From Mesorhizobium loti (GTDB lineage Bacteria; Pseudomonadota; Alphaproteobacteria; Rhizobiales; Rhizobiaceae): DNA of 64,000 nucleotides. How positions within the stretch are numbered: position 1 is the first letter of the stretch; every line of letters begins with the position of its first letter. Of the stretch, positions 35,655 to 43,169 are shown one piece after another. Position numbers and translations under genes: made by a program. Location: the NCBI RefSeq assembly GCF_013170705.1, contig NZ_CP033334.1:3263501-3327500 (forward strand). Direction: 5' to 3'. The notes beneath the pieces are model-generated. The model was not told where the DNA came from. It saw only the letters and a program-made list of their open reading frames with translations, and made no database searches.

Positions 35655-36233
35655 CTATCCCGGCAACTTCTCCTCGATGATCCGCGTCGACCCCGGCACC
35701 AACTGGCCGGCGTGATCAAAGCGCAGCACCACCACCCAGTTGAAGACATCGCCGGGCCATTTGCCGTCCGGCAGCAGCGTTTTGGGGTCGGCGCCGAAGG
35801 CCTTGATGAGCTTTCCCAGCTGGCCGTGATGCCAGGCGATCAGGATCGACTTGCCGTGGGTTTCGCTGGAGAGCGCCGCGACGAGGGCTTTGACGTCCTT
35901 GTCGGCGAAGCGCTGGTCGATGGGCAGTTTCAGGGCTTCCGCGAGCGGCGTCAGCGTCAGCCGTTCGCGCGCGCTGTTTGTGGAATCGGTACTGGCCACC
36001 AGCATGTCGGGCCGGAACGGCACGCCGTCGAGCATGAAGGGCTGGAAATAGGCGACGTAGGCCTGCGCGCGGGCTTCGCCTTCGGGCGACAGGCCGGTGC
36101 CGCTGTCGGGCTTTTCGCCATGGCGCACGATCAGCACGGTGGCGTCGGCGAGCCCTGATGTGCCGTCGCCGGCGGCGTGTGCGGACAGGGCAAGCGCCAG
36201 CATCCACAGGGCGGCGAGAACGGTGCGAGTCAT
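35655..36233 (-). CDS. Secreted histidine phosphatase-family protein
   Basis: 192-aa protein with a signal peptide (L-A-A-L-W-M-L-A-L-A-L-S-A-H-A) and the phosphatase motif V-R-H-G-E-K-P, the nucleophile His of the branch-1 histidine phosphatases. The second catalytic His is likely in I-A-W-H-H-G-Q-L. Conserved S-T-D-S-T-N-S-A-R-E-R-L follows the first motif. ATG 36233 has GAGGGA seven bases upstream; the frame extends to 36269 with charged residues that would spoil the signal peptide. The substrate is unknown; periplasmic location suggests phosphate scavenging or a lipid phosphate. Confidence 0.85.
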   Translation of the reverse strand: MTRTVLAALWMLALALSAHAAGDGTSGLADATVLIVRHGEKPDSGTGLSPEGEARAQAYVAYFQPFMLDGVPFRPDMLVASTDSTNSARERLTLTPLAEALKLPIDQRFADKDVKALVAALSSETHGKSILIAWHHGQLGKLIKAFGADPKTLLPDGKWPGDVFNWVVVLRFDHAGQLVPGSTRIIEEKLPG

Positions 36234-36398
36234 AGCGGGTCCCTCGGGCGCTTTTTTCGAGGCCACCAATCAGCGCAGCAATCCGACGGAATCAGGGCCG
36301 ACGTGCTGCCGGCGCGGGGAGGGCACCCGCACGCAATCTGGAAAGAAACTCGGCTGATCGAACCCGCAAATGGCAGGTCCAGCCACGCCCCCCGGGCC

Positions 36399-36764
36399 TC
36401 AGGCCGCTTCGAGCGCCCACAGGCGGTGGCCGTAGCGGCGGAAGAAGCGCGCCAGGAGGCGCTGCTGCCTGGCCCTGGCGAGGTCGGGCAGGCGCCGCTC
36501 CTGGCGCCAGCGCGGCATGGCGCGCCAGAAGGCGATGAAGCGGGTGGTGTCCTCGATGGCCTCGTCGGCCGACAGCGCCGGGCCGATCGCGGCCAGGAAC
36601 AGCGGCTCGGACTGTTTCAGCTCGTCAATCAGGGCCTTGCGCCGAAAATGGTCCTGGCGAGCCTGCGCGATGCCGTTGCGGCGGATCGCCTCGAAGGCTT
36701 CGAGCAAAGCAGGGCTGTCGCCGGTGTAACCGCAGGCGCGGGCGAAATCGGCGGCATCCATCAT
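36399..36764 (-). CDS. Hypothetical protein at the left edge of the phage-like island
   Basis: 121-aa protein I do not recognise. It is rich in Arg, Ala and Leu and probably all-helical; no signal peptide, membrane segment or metal motif is evident. GGGAGCA precedes the ATG pair at 36764 and 36761. It is divergent from the Cys-motif gene and shares with it an intergenic region holding one of the two identical 20-bp putative operators, so it is probably controlled by the island's S24-type repressor. Confidence 0.6.
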   Translation of the reverse strand: MMDAADFARACGYTGDSPALLEAFEAIRRNGIAQARQDHFRRKALIDELKQSEPLFLAAIGPALSADEAIEDTTRFIAFWRAMPRWRQERRLPDLARARQQRLLARFFRRYGHRLWALEAA

Positions 36765-36807
36765 TGCTCCCGGGTCAGTGCGGCAGGTGACTCACATTTA
36801 TTTGGAT

Positions 36808-36827
36808 ATATAAGCATAACTCAAAAA
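36808..36827. promoter_or_regulatory. Putative phage-type operator, copy 1
   Basis: ATATAAGCATAACTCAAAAA. The identical 20 bases occur in inverted orientation at 38053-38072, upstream of the S24-type repressor gene. Both copies lie in AT-rich gaps between divergent genes. The surrounding similarity extends a few bases further each way (GATAT before, CTATAG-like after). This is what a repressor binding its own and one distant promoter would produce. Confidence 0.6.
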
Positions 36828-36933
36828 ACTATAGAAGTGAAACTTTTGGCCAAGTGTTGAAACTGCGACTCGACTCCGGGCTGAAAAGGCAGGAATATAA
36901 GAACAAATCAGGAACAAATGGGGCGGAGAGGCA

Positions 36934-37233
36934 ATGGCATTGCCGGGCAGGAAACCAGTCATCGCGCATGTCGTCTCGATATCGGTCGAGTGCGCCGATT
37001 GCGGCCGCAACAGGTGGTGGAAACCCGATGAACTGCGGCGCTTCGGGGTGACGGGCGGCACGCCGCTGGCGGAGCTTTCGGGCCGCATCGTCTGCTCGGC
37101 CTGCCGCGCCGACGGGCTGCCGGGTACGGCGGTGTCGATCCAGGCCGCGTTCGTCGACGAGCGCCAGCGGGTGCGTAGCGAAGCGCAGATGCTGAGCGAG
37201 CGCGAGGTGCTGGTGGAGGCGAGGCGGGCTTGA
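36934..37233 (+). CDS. Small protein with two Cys-x2-Cys motifs, phage-like island
   Basis: 99-aa protein with a C-A-D-C-G-R-N motif at residues 20-23 and C-S-A-C-R-A-D at 54-57, forming a plausible zinc ribbon. S-V-E-C-A-D-C-G-R-N-R-W-W-K-P-D-E-L is striking. The second half is helical and charged. GGAGAGG stands just before the ATG. The gene is divergent from the 121-aa hypothetical gene. It may be a small regulator or nucleic-acid-binding protein; no family name is offered. Confidence 0.65.
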   Translation: MALPGRKPVIAHVVSISVECADCGRNRWWKPDELRRFGVTGGTPLAELSGRIVCSACRADGLPGTAVSIQAAFVDERQRVRSEAQMLSEREVLVEARRA

Positions 37234-37257
37234 GGGCGGGCGGGGCAGGCGCTGATT

Positions 37258-37286
37258 CTTCCTTCCCCCGCAAGGGGAGAAGGAAA
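37258..37286. terminator. Hairpin between convergent island genes
   Basis: TTCCTTCCCC, GCAA, GGGGAGAAGGAA with AAAAA after it. The stem has one bulge; T-rich and A-rich flanks make it usable on both strands. It stands between the ends of the Cys-motif gene and the repressor gene. Confidence 0.55.
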
Positions 37287-37299
37287 AACCGCCCAGCCA

Positions 37300-38004
37300 C
37301 TAATACCCCAGCAATTCCTTCAGCGGTATAACCCGCCAGACATGCTTGATCGCGTAGCGGTTGAAGGTGATTGTCTTGGGGGGATTGTACTGCTCGACCA
37401 CCAGCTCGCCCGCCGTGCGCTTGACCAGCTTCTTGATGAAGGCCTTGCCGTTGCGCTCGTTTTCTTCCGGAAACGTCTCGATCACCACATGGTCGCCGGG
37501 CACGGCGTCGCGGCCGCCGCAATAGATGAGGTCGCCGGGTTCGTAGCGCGGCACCATGGAATCGGAGAGCACATGCAGCGCGAAGACCTTCGGCAGGTTG
37601 CGCACGCCCGGCGGGCGCTGCACGTAGCCGGCAGGCTCGCCGTTGAAGGTGAAGTCGCCGTCATCGCCGCCGACCGCGGCGCCCAGCACTTCGATATCCA
37701 TTGACCCGGCGGGCATCGGGCCGGCATCGGTGACGATCTCGGCGTCGGCCACGGGGCCGGCATCGTCGAGGAAGACGACCTGGCCTTGGCCGAGCGCGAC
37801 CGGGTCGACGCGCAGGAAAGCGGCGGTCTTCAACAGGTTCTCGGTCTTGGGCAGGTTGCGCCCGGTTTCCCAATTGCCGACGGCGGCGACATCGGTGTCG
37901 TTGTGCTCGGCAATGTGGCGCATGACCAGGCCGCGCTGCTTGCGTGCCTGGCGTATCGCCGCCCCGACCTTGATCGACAGTTCCGTTTTTGCCATGGCGC
38001 CCAT
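37300..38004 (-). CDS. S24/LexA-like phage-type repressor
   Basis: 234-aa protein with an N-terminal Xre helix-turn-helix (residues 12-68: A-I-R-Q-A-R-K-Q-R-G, then N-W-E-T-G-R-N-L-P-K) and a C-terminal S24 self-cleaving peptidase domain. The catalytic Ser149 is in L-S-D-S-M-V-P-R-Y-E-P-G-D, the catalytic Lys near 191 in K-A-F-I-K-K-L. It resembles lambda CI/P22 C2-type repressors that break down after DNA damage. ATGs at 38004 and 37995 are both possible; neither has a good ribosome binding site. An operator copy lies 50-70 bp upstream. It is probably the master repressor of the island. Confidence 0.88.
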   Translation of the reverse strand: MGAMAKTELSIKVGAAIRQARKQRGLVMRHIAEHNDTDVAAVGNWETGRNLPKTENLLKTAAFLRVDPVALGQGQVVFLDDAGPVADAEIVTDAGPMPAGSMDIEVLGAAVGGDDGDFTFNGEPAGYVQRPPGVRNLPKVFALHVLSDSMVPRYEPGDLIYCGGRDAVPGDHVVIETFPEENERNGKAFIKKLVKRTAGELVVEQYNPPKTITFNRYAIKHVWRVIPLKELLGY

Positions 38005-38052
38005 GTGAGCGATGAAAGCGGCTCTCGTCTATGAAAGAATGGCTTGCATCTA

Positions 38053-38072
38053 TTTTTGAGTTATGCTTATAT
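38053..38072. promoter_or_regulatory. Putative phage-type operator, copy 2
   Basis: On the minus strand this reads ATATAAGCATAACTCAAAAA, identical to 36808-36827. It sits between the repressor gene and the divergent 127-aa gene, seven bases before the latter's ATG, so it could repress both. AT-richness contrasts with neighbouring DNA. Confidence 0.6.
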
Positions 38073-38078
38073 CTGGCC

Positions 38079-38462
38079 ATGCAGAACCTGTCCAGCTTTG
38101 ATGGCGCGGTAGCGCCGGCCTCCCGTGAGGCGCACCCGGCGACCGAAGTCGCCAGCCATTCCCTTCCGTCCCGGCCGTCCTCCTCCCCGGCCGGGGCGAA
38201 GCCCGAGCGCTTCGATGCCTCGGGTCCGGCCCGCCCGTCACCGGCGGCCGGAACGGCCGGAGCCGCCGCTCCCCTCGGCTCCGGCCCCCCATTCGACCGG
38301 CATGCCGCCGGTCCCTGTGCGCGCTCCTGCATCCGCACGCAGGACGGCACCGTCATCCTGTTCGAGCCGATGACGGGCAGGGCGGTTTCCGCCCCCGACA
38401 GAAAGACAGCGGAGGCGCGGCTGGCGCGCCTGACCGCCGGGCACTCGATCCGCTCCGGCTGA
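38079..38462 (+). CDS. Hypothetical Pro/Ala-rich protein, phage-like island
   Basis: 127-aa frame beginning M-Q-N-L-S-S-F-D-G-A. The middle is low-complexity Ala/Pro/Ser/Gly; only the last 45 residues (R-T-Q-D-G-T-V-I-L-F-E-P-M-T-G-R-A-V and A-E-A-R-L-A-R-L) look like a folded unit. It starts right beside operator copy 2 and precedes the GcrA-like gene by 144 bp, so a short phage-type gene is plausible. No ribosome binding site is obvious, and it could be a spurious frame. Confidence 0.45.
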   Translation: MQNLSSFDGAVAPASREAHPATEVASHSLPSRPSSSPAGAKPERFDASGPARPSPAAGTAGAAAPLGSGPPFDRHAAGPCARSCIRTQDGTVILFEPMTGRAVSAPDRKTAEARLARLTAGHSIRSG

Positions 38463-38606
38463 TCCGCCTCCGACTGATGCCGGCGGCGAGCCGGCTTTCG
38501 CACCGAACACCCTGACCGAGGCCCTGACCGGGCCCGAGCCCTGACGCCTGGCCGACAGCGCGCTCCCGAGCGCTGCCGAAGGCGGAGCCCTGGATGGAGC
38601 CTGGAC

Positions 38607-39281
38607 ATGGCAAGCTACAGCGACGCCGAATTGCAAGAGATCGCCCGCTGGCTGAAGGATGGGCTTTCAGCCTCGCGAATCGCGACGGCGTTCAGCGCGC
38701 TGCGCGGCACTCCGGTCTCGCGCAACGCCATCATCGGCATCGTGCATCGCAACGCCATGCTGGGCGCGATCGGCTTTGCCAATGGCCGTGGGGTGTTGCC
38801 GGGTGCCGAACGGGCGATGCGCAAGCCGGCCGCCGCAAAGCCGGCGAAGGACAAGGCCAACGGCAAGGTGGCAGCGGGGGCGACCGCCGAAGCGAACGCC
38901 GCCAAGGCCGCCGTCGCGCGCAAGAACAAGGTCCGGGCCAGGCACGATTCGTCGCCGGCATGGTTGCCGCCGCGCCTGTTCGTGCGCGAGGTGGGGGTGC
39001 TGATCGCCGATGGCGAAGCTTACCGCTTCAAGGTGCCGGCGCCGCAGCGCGGACCCATCGGCCCCCAGCCGCATGGCGTGGCGATGCGCTTCATCGACTG
39101 CCTGTTTTCCCGCTGTCGGGCGCCGCTCGACCTGACATTGGAAGAAGATCCGCAGAGCGATGCGCCGGGTGGCCGGCCTGGCGCCGAGATGCTGTGCTGC
39201 GGCATGCGCACGAAGGCATTGAAGAGCTACTGCGGCTACCACCAGGCGCGGTTTCAACGCAGGGTTTTTGAGGCGGGGTGA
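38607..39281 (+). CDS. GcrA-family cell-cycle regulator paralogue
   Basis: 224-aa GcrA-like protein. The N-terminal helix-turn-helix (A-R-W-L-K-D-G-L-S-A-S-R-I-A, then V-S-R-N-A-I-I-G-I-V-H-R) matches GcrA, which in Caulobacter binds methylated DNA and sigma70 to control S-phase genes. A basic Ala/Lys linker follows (residues 68-110), and the end has C-C-G-M-R-T-K-A-L-K-S-Y-C-G-Y-H, a Cys/His group that the family also carries. Housekeeping GcrA is normally about 170 aa with different neighbours, so this is probably a phage-derived paralogue. Its ATG lies in the middle of the island. Confidence 0.82.
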   Translation: MASYSDAELQEIARWLKDGLSASRIATAFSALRGTPVSRNAIIGIVHRNAMLGAIGFANGRGVLPGAERAMRKPAAAKPAKDKANGKVAAGATAEANAAKAAVARKNKVRARHDSSPAWLPPRLFVREVGVLIADGEAYRFKVPAPQRGPIGPQPHGVAMRFIDCLFSRCRAPLDLTLEEDPQSDAPGGRPGAEMLCCGMRTKALKSYCGYHQARFQRRVFEAG

Positions 39282-39292
39282 GGCTTGGTCTC

Positions 39293-39453
39293 TTCTCCCC
39301 GTTCACGGGGAGAAGGTGCCGGATGAGGGGCAGCTCAAGCTAACAGGATTAAGCGTCGTGAGATGGATTTGGACAGCGCGAATGCCACTTACCGAAGCGC
39401 TGGCGTCGCCCCTCATTGCCCTGCCGGGCATTTCTCCCCGTAAACGGGGAGAA
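39293..39453. repeat. Two facing TCTCCCC palindromes (dispersed intergenic element)
   Basis: TTCTCCCCGTTCACGGGGAGAA at its left and TTTCTCCCCGTAAACGGGGAGAAA at its right are perfect or near-perfect hairpins (each mentioned only by its arms: TTCTCCCCGT and ACGGGGAGAA). Between them are GGATGAGGGG and CGCCCCTCAT, the same boundary phrases as in the element at 32841-32959. The element separates the GcrA-like gene from the convergent DUF982 gene and may terminate both. Confidence 0.7.
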
Positions 39454-39468
39454 AGAGCCCTCACAAAC

Positions 39469-39777
39469 CTATTTCGGCATCTGGCGGCCCTGTTTGGGCA
39501 TGCGGCTCTGCACCGTGCGTGCCTCAAGCCTCATGGCCGGGCCGCTGTCGGCAACCAGAATGCCGGTGACGCGGGCGAAGCCGGTGAACACTTTTATCGC
39601 GTCGGATTCGGAAATCTGCGCCGCGATCGCGGCGCTGCAGGCGTTGAGTGCGCTGCGGTAGACATGGCCACGCCGCTCGATCGGCCAGCGCTGCAGGAAA
39701 TCCGCGGCGTCGCTGACGCTGTCGATCTCCTCGACATGTCCGTCCATCGACACTTTAAGCGGCACTCCGGTTTTCAT
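39469..39777 (-). CDS. DUF982 protein, first copy
   Basis: 102-aa protein of DUF982, a small family largely restricted to rhizobia and relatives. The pattern is typical: V-S-M-D-G-H-V-E-E-I-D-S-V-S-D-A-A-D-F-L-Q-R-W-P (shown only in part by its key residues: V-S-D-A-A-D-F-L and R-W-P), then C-S-A-A-I-A-A and F-A-R-V-T-G-I-L-V. ATG 39777 is chosen since the family begins with K-x-G-V-P-L; the frame reaches 39819. A second DUF982 gene lies 100 bp upstream on the same strand. Function is unknown. Confidence 0.75.
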   Translation of the reverse strand: MKTGVPLKVSMDGHVEEIDSVSDAADFLQRWPIERRGHVYRSALNACSAAIAAQISESDAIKVFTGFARVTGILVADSGPAMRLEARTVQSRMPKQGRQMPK

Positions 39778-39876
39778 CGTACCCACGGCATTCACCTTCG
39801 CTCTGGGCGCGGCTTCCAAGCCTGCGCTTATAAACGCGCGAGACCGTCAGGCGGTTGCATTGCCTTCGTGCCTGCC

Positions 39877-40158
39877 TCAGGGGCTGGCGGCGGCGTCGAG
39901 CCAGTCATGCGCGCGGCTTCGCGGCTTGACCACCAATATGCCTTGTTGCCCGGCGACGCCAGTGAAGGCTTCGAAGGCGGTGCGCGGGCAGCAATTGCCT
40001 TCTACCGCCTGCCTGACCAGCCGCGCGGCGTCGAGAAAGGCGGGTGCTGTCTTGTCGGGCCACTGGTGCTGCAACGCCGTTTCGGCTTCGGCCACGGACC
40101 CAACCAGCATGGTCTTGTTGTCGCAAAAGCGCAGCGTAACCGGTATGAAAGCTGTCAT
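39877..40158 (-). CDS. DUF982 protein, second copy
   Basis: 93-aa DUF982 protein similar in plan to its neighbour: V-T-L-R-F-C-D-N-K-T-M-L-V-G-S-V-A-E-A-E near the start, L-Q-H-Q-W-P in the middle, A-F-E-A-F-T-G-V-A-G-Q-Q-G-I-L-V-V near the end. GGGGAGG seven bases before ATG 40158 decides the start over the longer frame to 40221. The two copies probably arose by duplication and may form a unit. No function is known for the family. Confidence 0.78.
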   Translation of the reverse strand: MTAFIPVTLRFCDNKTMLVGSVAEAETALQHQWPDKTAPAFLDAARLVRQAVEGNCCPRTAFEAFTGVAGQQGILVVKPRSRAHDWLDAAASP

Positions 40159-40250
40159 CGGCAAACCTCCCCTTGGCGTGGACGCGTCATAACGTGCAGG
40201 CAGGCGGCTGGTTCCATCCACCTGGCGGGCGACGCGGCGTGGAGTGCTGC

Positions 40251-40940
40251 ATGAGCGAGCGGCCCTTCATGCAGCTCTATGTCTCCGATTTCGTCGGCGA
40301 CACGCTGCAGCTCTCCACCGAGCAGATCGGCGCCTACATGCTCATCCTGATGGCGATGTGGAATGCCGGCGGCCGGCTTCCCGATGACGACGCCAAGCTC
40401 GCGCGCGTGGCGCGCCTGTCGCTGAAGAGATGGCGTGCCATCAGCGCCGATCTTCTGACCTTCTTCGAGCGCGAGGCGGGCGAGATCGGCCACAAAAGGC
40501 TGACGAAGGAACTGCACAAGGCACTGGTCAAAAGCGAGGCGAGGGCCGCCGCCGGCGCACGCGGCGGGGCCGCTACCGCCTTGAAAACAAAGGCGCATGC
40601 GGCACCAAATGCCGGCGTGTTGCCGCGGCATTCTCCAGACTCCAGAAACCAGAATGAAAAAGCTTCCGCTTTTTCGCCTGAAAATGCGGAAGCTTTTTCG
40701 GCGCATGGAGAACAAGCGGCGGCGCTCTCCCGGGAGAAGGCGGAGCCTTTGTCCCGCGCGGGCAATACAGCTCCCGTTTTCCCGGGGAAGAAACCCGGCT
40801 GGGTCAGGCCGAAAACCCATACCGACGCCGCCAACGCCATCATCGAGGAGATCCGCAGCCATGACCGCAGCCGAACTGCAGCAGGCGACGAAGGCGCTGG
40901 CCGCGATGTTCTCATGCTTCCCGCAATCCGCCCTGACTGA
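40251..40940 (+). CDS. DUF1376 (YdaU-like) phage-type protein
   Basis: 229-aa protein whose first 100 residues match DUF1376: F-M-Q-L-Y-V-S-D-F-V-G-D-T, L-S-T-E-Q-I-G-A-Y-M-L-I-L, and R-W-R-A-I-S-A-D-L-L. This domain occurs near replication genes in prophages, including YdaU of the Rac prophage. The second half is low-complexity Ala/Glu/Lys with repeated A-E-A-F/A-E-P-L phrases. GGAG precedes the ATG. The next gene starts inside its last 80 bases in another frame, as is common in compact phage DNA. Confidence 0.82.
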   Translation: MSERPFMQLYVSDFVGDTLQLSTEQIGAYMLILMAMWNAGGRLPDDDAKLARVARLSLKRWRAISADLLTFFEREAGEIGHKRLTKELHKALVKSEARAAAGARGGAATALKTKAHAAPNAGVLPRHSPDSRNQNEKASAFSPENAEAFSAHGEQAAALSREKAEPLSRAGNTAPVFPGKKPGWVRPKTHTDAANAIIEEIRSHDRSRTAAGDEGAGRDVLMLPAIRPD

Positions 40941-41166
40941 TGTCGAGATGCAGATGCGCGGCTATCTCGGCGCGGTGCGCGACGCCGAGCTTGCCGATCT
41001 GCAGGCCGCCATCCAGCGCTTCGTCCGCGGCGAGGTCAGAAACGGCAACGCCCAGTTCTGCCCGTCGAGCGCCCAGCTTTGCATCGAAGTGCGGGAGCGA
41101 CGCACGATGCGGGAACTGATGGCGAGAAGGGCGGTGCAGGCACCCGTGAAGCAGGTGACTGGATGA
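40861..41166 (+). CDS. Hypothetical phage-like protein overlapping the DUF1376 gene
   Basis: 101-aa protein beginning M-T-A-A-E-L-Q-Q-A-T-K-A-L. The pattern of helix, C-F-P-Q, then Y-L-G-A-V-R-D-A-E-L-A-D-L-Q-A-A-I and C-P-S-S-A-Q-L-C-I-E-V-R-E-R is reminiscent of small proteins that sit after replication-initiator genes in phages (loader-like), but no family is claimed. The start overlaps the DUF1376 gene by 80 bp in a different frame; the same frame runs on upstream to 40597 as a shadow. Confidence 0.6.
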   Translation: MTAAELQQATKALAAMFSCFPQSALTDVEMQMRGYLGAVRDAELADLQAAIQRFVRGEVRNGNAQFCPSSAQLCIEVRERRTMRELMARRAVQAPVKQVTG

Positions 41167-41238
41167 TCATCTCGGACAGGTCGTCGGGACAGCGCCCTCT
41201 CAACCAAAAACCACACCCCAAAACCAAGGAGCCACCCC

Positions 41239-41841
41239 ATGCCCAGGAAAACCAAAGCCGCCAAGCCGCAGGCGCCGAAACTGCCGAAGGGCGAGGCCGA
41301 GCAGGTGCGCATCCGCCGCGAGATCGGCCATGATTTCGCGCTGAGCGACGATGCCTTCGACCGCAAGCGGCTGGCGGCCGGCACGGCCGAAGCCCGGCGC
41401 GTCTATGAGGTGTCGAATGACGGCCATACCTCGACCGGCGGCATCGTGCGGGTCCGCACGGTCGATCCGCTCATCGGCATCACCTCGCTGTCGCGCCAGC
41501 AGCGCGAGGCCGGCCAGCGCTACCGCGAGGATTTCCAGTGCAGCCAGCAGGCCGGGGTGAAACCGATGCGCTGGAGCGAACGGGTCGACGGCGGCCGCAA
41601 GGGCGGCGGCATCGCCGACAGCGTGCTCGACGCCGGCCGGGCGCATGCCGCCGCCACCCGCGCGCTCGGCCACTGGGAGGTGGCCGTCGTGGTGCAAAAA
41701 GTCTGCTGCGCGGGGGAGTCGATCAAGAGCCTGGCGGAACAGACCGGCGAGGGCCGCGACGTGATGACGAAGCTCTTGAAGATCGGGCTCGATCTGCTGG
41801 CGGTGCATTACGGGATGATGATGGAGCGGCGGGCGGGGTGA
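41239..41841 (+). CDS. DUF6456-like protein, right end of the phage-like island
   Basis: 200-aa protein with an Arg/Lys-rich N-terminus and a later region, S-R-Q-Q-R-E-A-G-Q-R-Y-R-E-D-F followed by R-V-D-G-G-R-K and a helix-turn-helix-like end (S-I-K-S-L-A-E-Q-T-G-E-G-R-D-V-M). This resembles the DUF6456 proteins found with rhizobial phage-type genes, which may bind DNA. AAGGAG stands eight bases before the ATG. It ends the row of plus-strand island genes, and a strong stem-loop follows. Confidence 0.65.
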   Translation: MPRKTKAAKPQAPKLPKGEAEQVRIRREIGHDFALSDDAFDRKRLAAGTAEARRVYEVSNDGHTSTGGIVRVRTVDPLIGITSLSRQQREAGQRYREDFQCSQQAGVKPMRWSERVDGGRKGGGIADSVLDAGRAHAAATRALGHWEVAVVVQKVCCAGESIKSLAEQTGEGRDVMTKLLKIGLDLLAVHYGMMMERRAG

Positions 41842-41852
41842 GACCCGCGAAA

Positions 41853-41877
41853 ATCCGGCCGGCGATGCCGGCCGGAT
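41853..41877. terminator. Strong GC-rich hairpin closing the island
   Basis: ATCCGGCCGGC and GCCGGCCGGAT form a perfect 11-bp stem around GAT, 11 bases after the stop of the DUF6456-like gene and 19 bases before the stop of the convergent secreted-protein gene. No U-tract is present, but it is the best terminator candidate for both genes. Confidence 0.6.
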
Positions 41878-41896
41878 CCGCTTCACCAGGATCAGG

Positions 41897-42208
41897 TCAT
41901 CCGCAGACGCGGACTTCCTCGACTATCCGGTGGTGGTGGCGCCAATGACTGACCAGTTCGAGGTGGCAGCGGTGGTGCCGGTGGAAATAACGCGGCCTGT
42001 ACCTGTAACCGTCGTCATAAGGGTCGTAGGGGCCGTAGACATAGCGGCCGCCATAGTCCCCATTGTAATAGTCATTGCCGTAATCGTTGCCGTAATAATT
42101 GTCGTAGCCGCCGATGCCGATAAAGACGTGGCTGCGGGCCTCGGCGGGGGCGATCATCGCCGCAGCCGAGGCAATGGCGATAACCGAGGCAAACAGGAGC
42201 TTCTTCAT
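41897..42208 (-). CDS. Small secreted Gly/Tyr/Asp-rich protein
   Basis: 103-aa exported protein: a signal peptide ending A-P-A-E-A-R-S, then G-N-D-Y-x-N-D-Y-Y-N-G-D-Y-like Gly/Asn/Asp/Tyr repeats, then a His/Arg-rich cluster (Y-F-H-R-H-H-R-C-H) and two cysteines near the end. Similar short proteins are frequent in Mesorhizobium genomes; their role is unknown and cell-envelope or metal-binding functions are guesses. AAAAGGAGG precedes the ATG. A GGAAC-N18-TT promoter lies just upstream, suggesting control by the general stress sigma factor EcfG. Confidence 0.75.
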   Translation of the reverse strand: MKKLLFASVIAIASAAAMIAPAEARSHVFIGIGGYDNYYGNDYGNDYYNGDYGGRYVYGPYDPYDDGYRYRPRYFHRHHRCHLELVSHWRHHHRIVEEVRVCG

Positions 42209-42239
42209 GGCTACCTCCTTTTCAAGGCTGATCTAATAT

Positions 42240-42264
42240 AACCCGCAAGGCGGGACCTCGTTCC
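42240..42264 (-). promoter_or_regulatory. EcfG (RpoE2)-type promoter of the Gly/Tyr-rich protein gene
   Basis: GGAAC (42264-42260) and TT (42241-42240) with exactly 18 bases between match the alphaproteobacterial general-stress consensus GGAAC-N18/19-TT. The -10 reads GGTT rather than CGTT. The start codon is 32 bases downstream. A single such match could arise by chance; its position favours function. Confidence 0.5.
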
Positions 42265-42310
42265 ATGGATTCGCAAGGCAACCCATGCGGCGCCGGGCGC
42301 AAGACCCGCT

Positions 42311-43072
42311 TCACTTTACCGAAGCGGCCGCATCCTCGATTACCGAGGTGACTTCCGAGGGATGCGACATCGGGAGCAAGTGGCCGCCGTGGATCTCGAC
42401 GACCTTGGCGCCCGAGCGTTTGGACATCCGCCGCTGCAGCTCCGGCGCGATGGTGCGGTCTTCCGTGGCAATGGCTGCCCAGCTTGGCACATTGTGCCAT
42501 GCCGCGGCTTCGGCCTTGTAGCCGAAAATCGCCGTGTTCGCGGGCGCCTGGAACATGGCGGTATAGCGTGCCTCGGCCTCGGGCAGGCCGTTCGCCACAT
42601 CGGCGATCCAGGCGTCGGGCTTTACAAGGTAGAAGCCGTCCTTGAACACGGTAAGCGCGTCCGCCGGCAGCTTGCCGGGGATGGAGGCGTTGAGGAAGCC
42701 CAGGCTTTCGCCGATCTCGGGCTGGAACGCCGCCACGTAGACGAGGGCACGGACCTGGGGCTCGGTGCCGGCCTGGCTGATCACCATGCCGCCATAGGAG
42801 TGACCGACCAGCACGACGGGACCATCCTGCGCGTCGATCGCGCGGCGGGTGGCGGCGATATCGTCCTGAATGGAGGTCATCGGCAGCTGCACCACGGTGA
42901 CGCGGTACTTGTCGGCTGTCAGGCGGTCGTAGACGCCGCGCCAGGCACCGCCATCCATGTTCATTCCGTGCACGAGCACGATATTGCCGGCTTTCGCCGC
43001 GGCGGGCGCGGGCAGTGTCGCGGCGGCGGCAACAATCATGAGCGAGGCGAGAAGGGTGCTGATCCTGTCCAT
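42311..43072 (-). CDS. Secreted alpha/beta hydrolase
   Basis: 253-aa hydrolase with a signal peptide (L-A-S-L-M-I-V-A-A-A-A-T-L-P-A-P-A-A-A). The oxyanion motif V-H-G-M-N-M-D-G and nucleophile elbow G-H-S-Y-G-G (Ser about residue 94) are present, with a late G-G-H-L-L-P catalytic His; E-D-R-T-I-A supplies the acid. It resembles the EstA/pyrethroid-hydrolase-like group. GGAG precedes the ATG. It is divergent from a LysR gene across 97 bp, so that regulator probably controls it. Confidence 0.88.
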   Translation of the reverse strand: MDRISTLLASLMIVAAAATLPAPAAAKAGNIVLVHGMNMDGGAWRGVYDRLTADKYRVTVVQLPMTSIQDDIAATRRAIDAQDGPVVLVGHSYGGMVISQAGTEPQVRALVYVAAFQPEIGESLGFLNASIPGKLPADALTVFKDGFYLVKPDAWIADVANGLPEAEARYTAMFQAPANTAIFGYKAEAAAWHNVPSWAAIATEDRTIAPELQRRMSKRSGAKVVEIHGGHLLPMSHPSEVTSVIEDAAASVK

Positions 43073-43169
43073 CTTGGAGCTCCGGTTGGTGGGAGCCAGA
43101 GACCTAAGGCGAATTGCATTTCGCCAGTAGGGTGATTTATATGAATGGGTCTATCACTCAGGCTGATAA

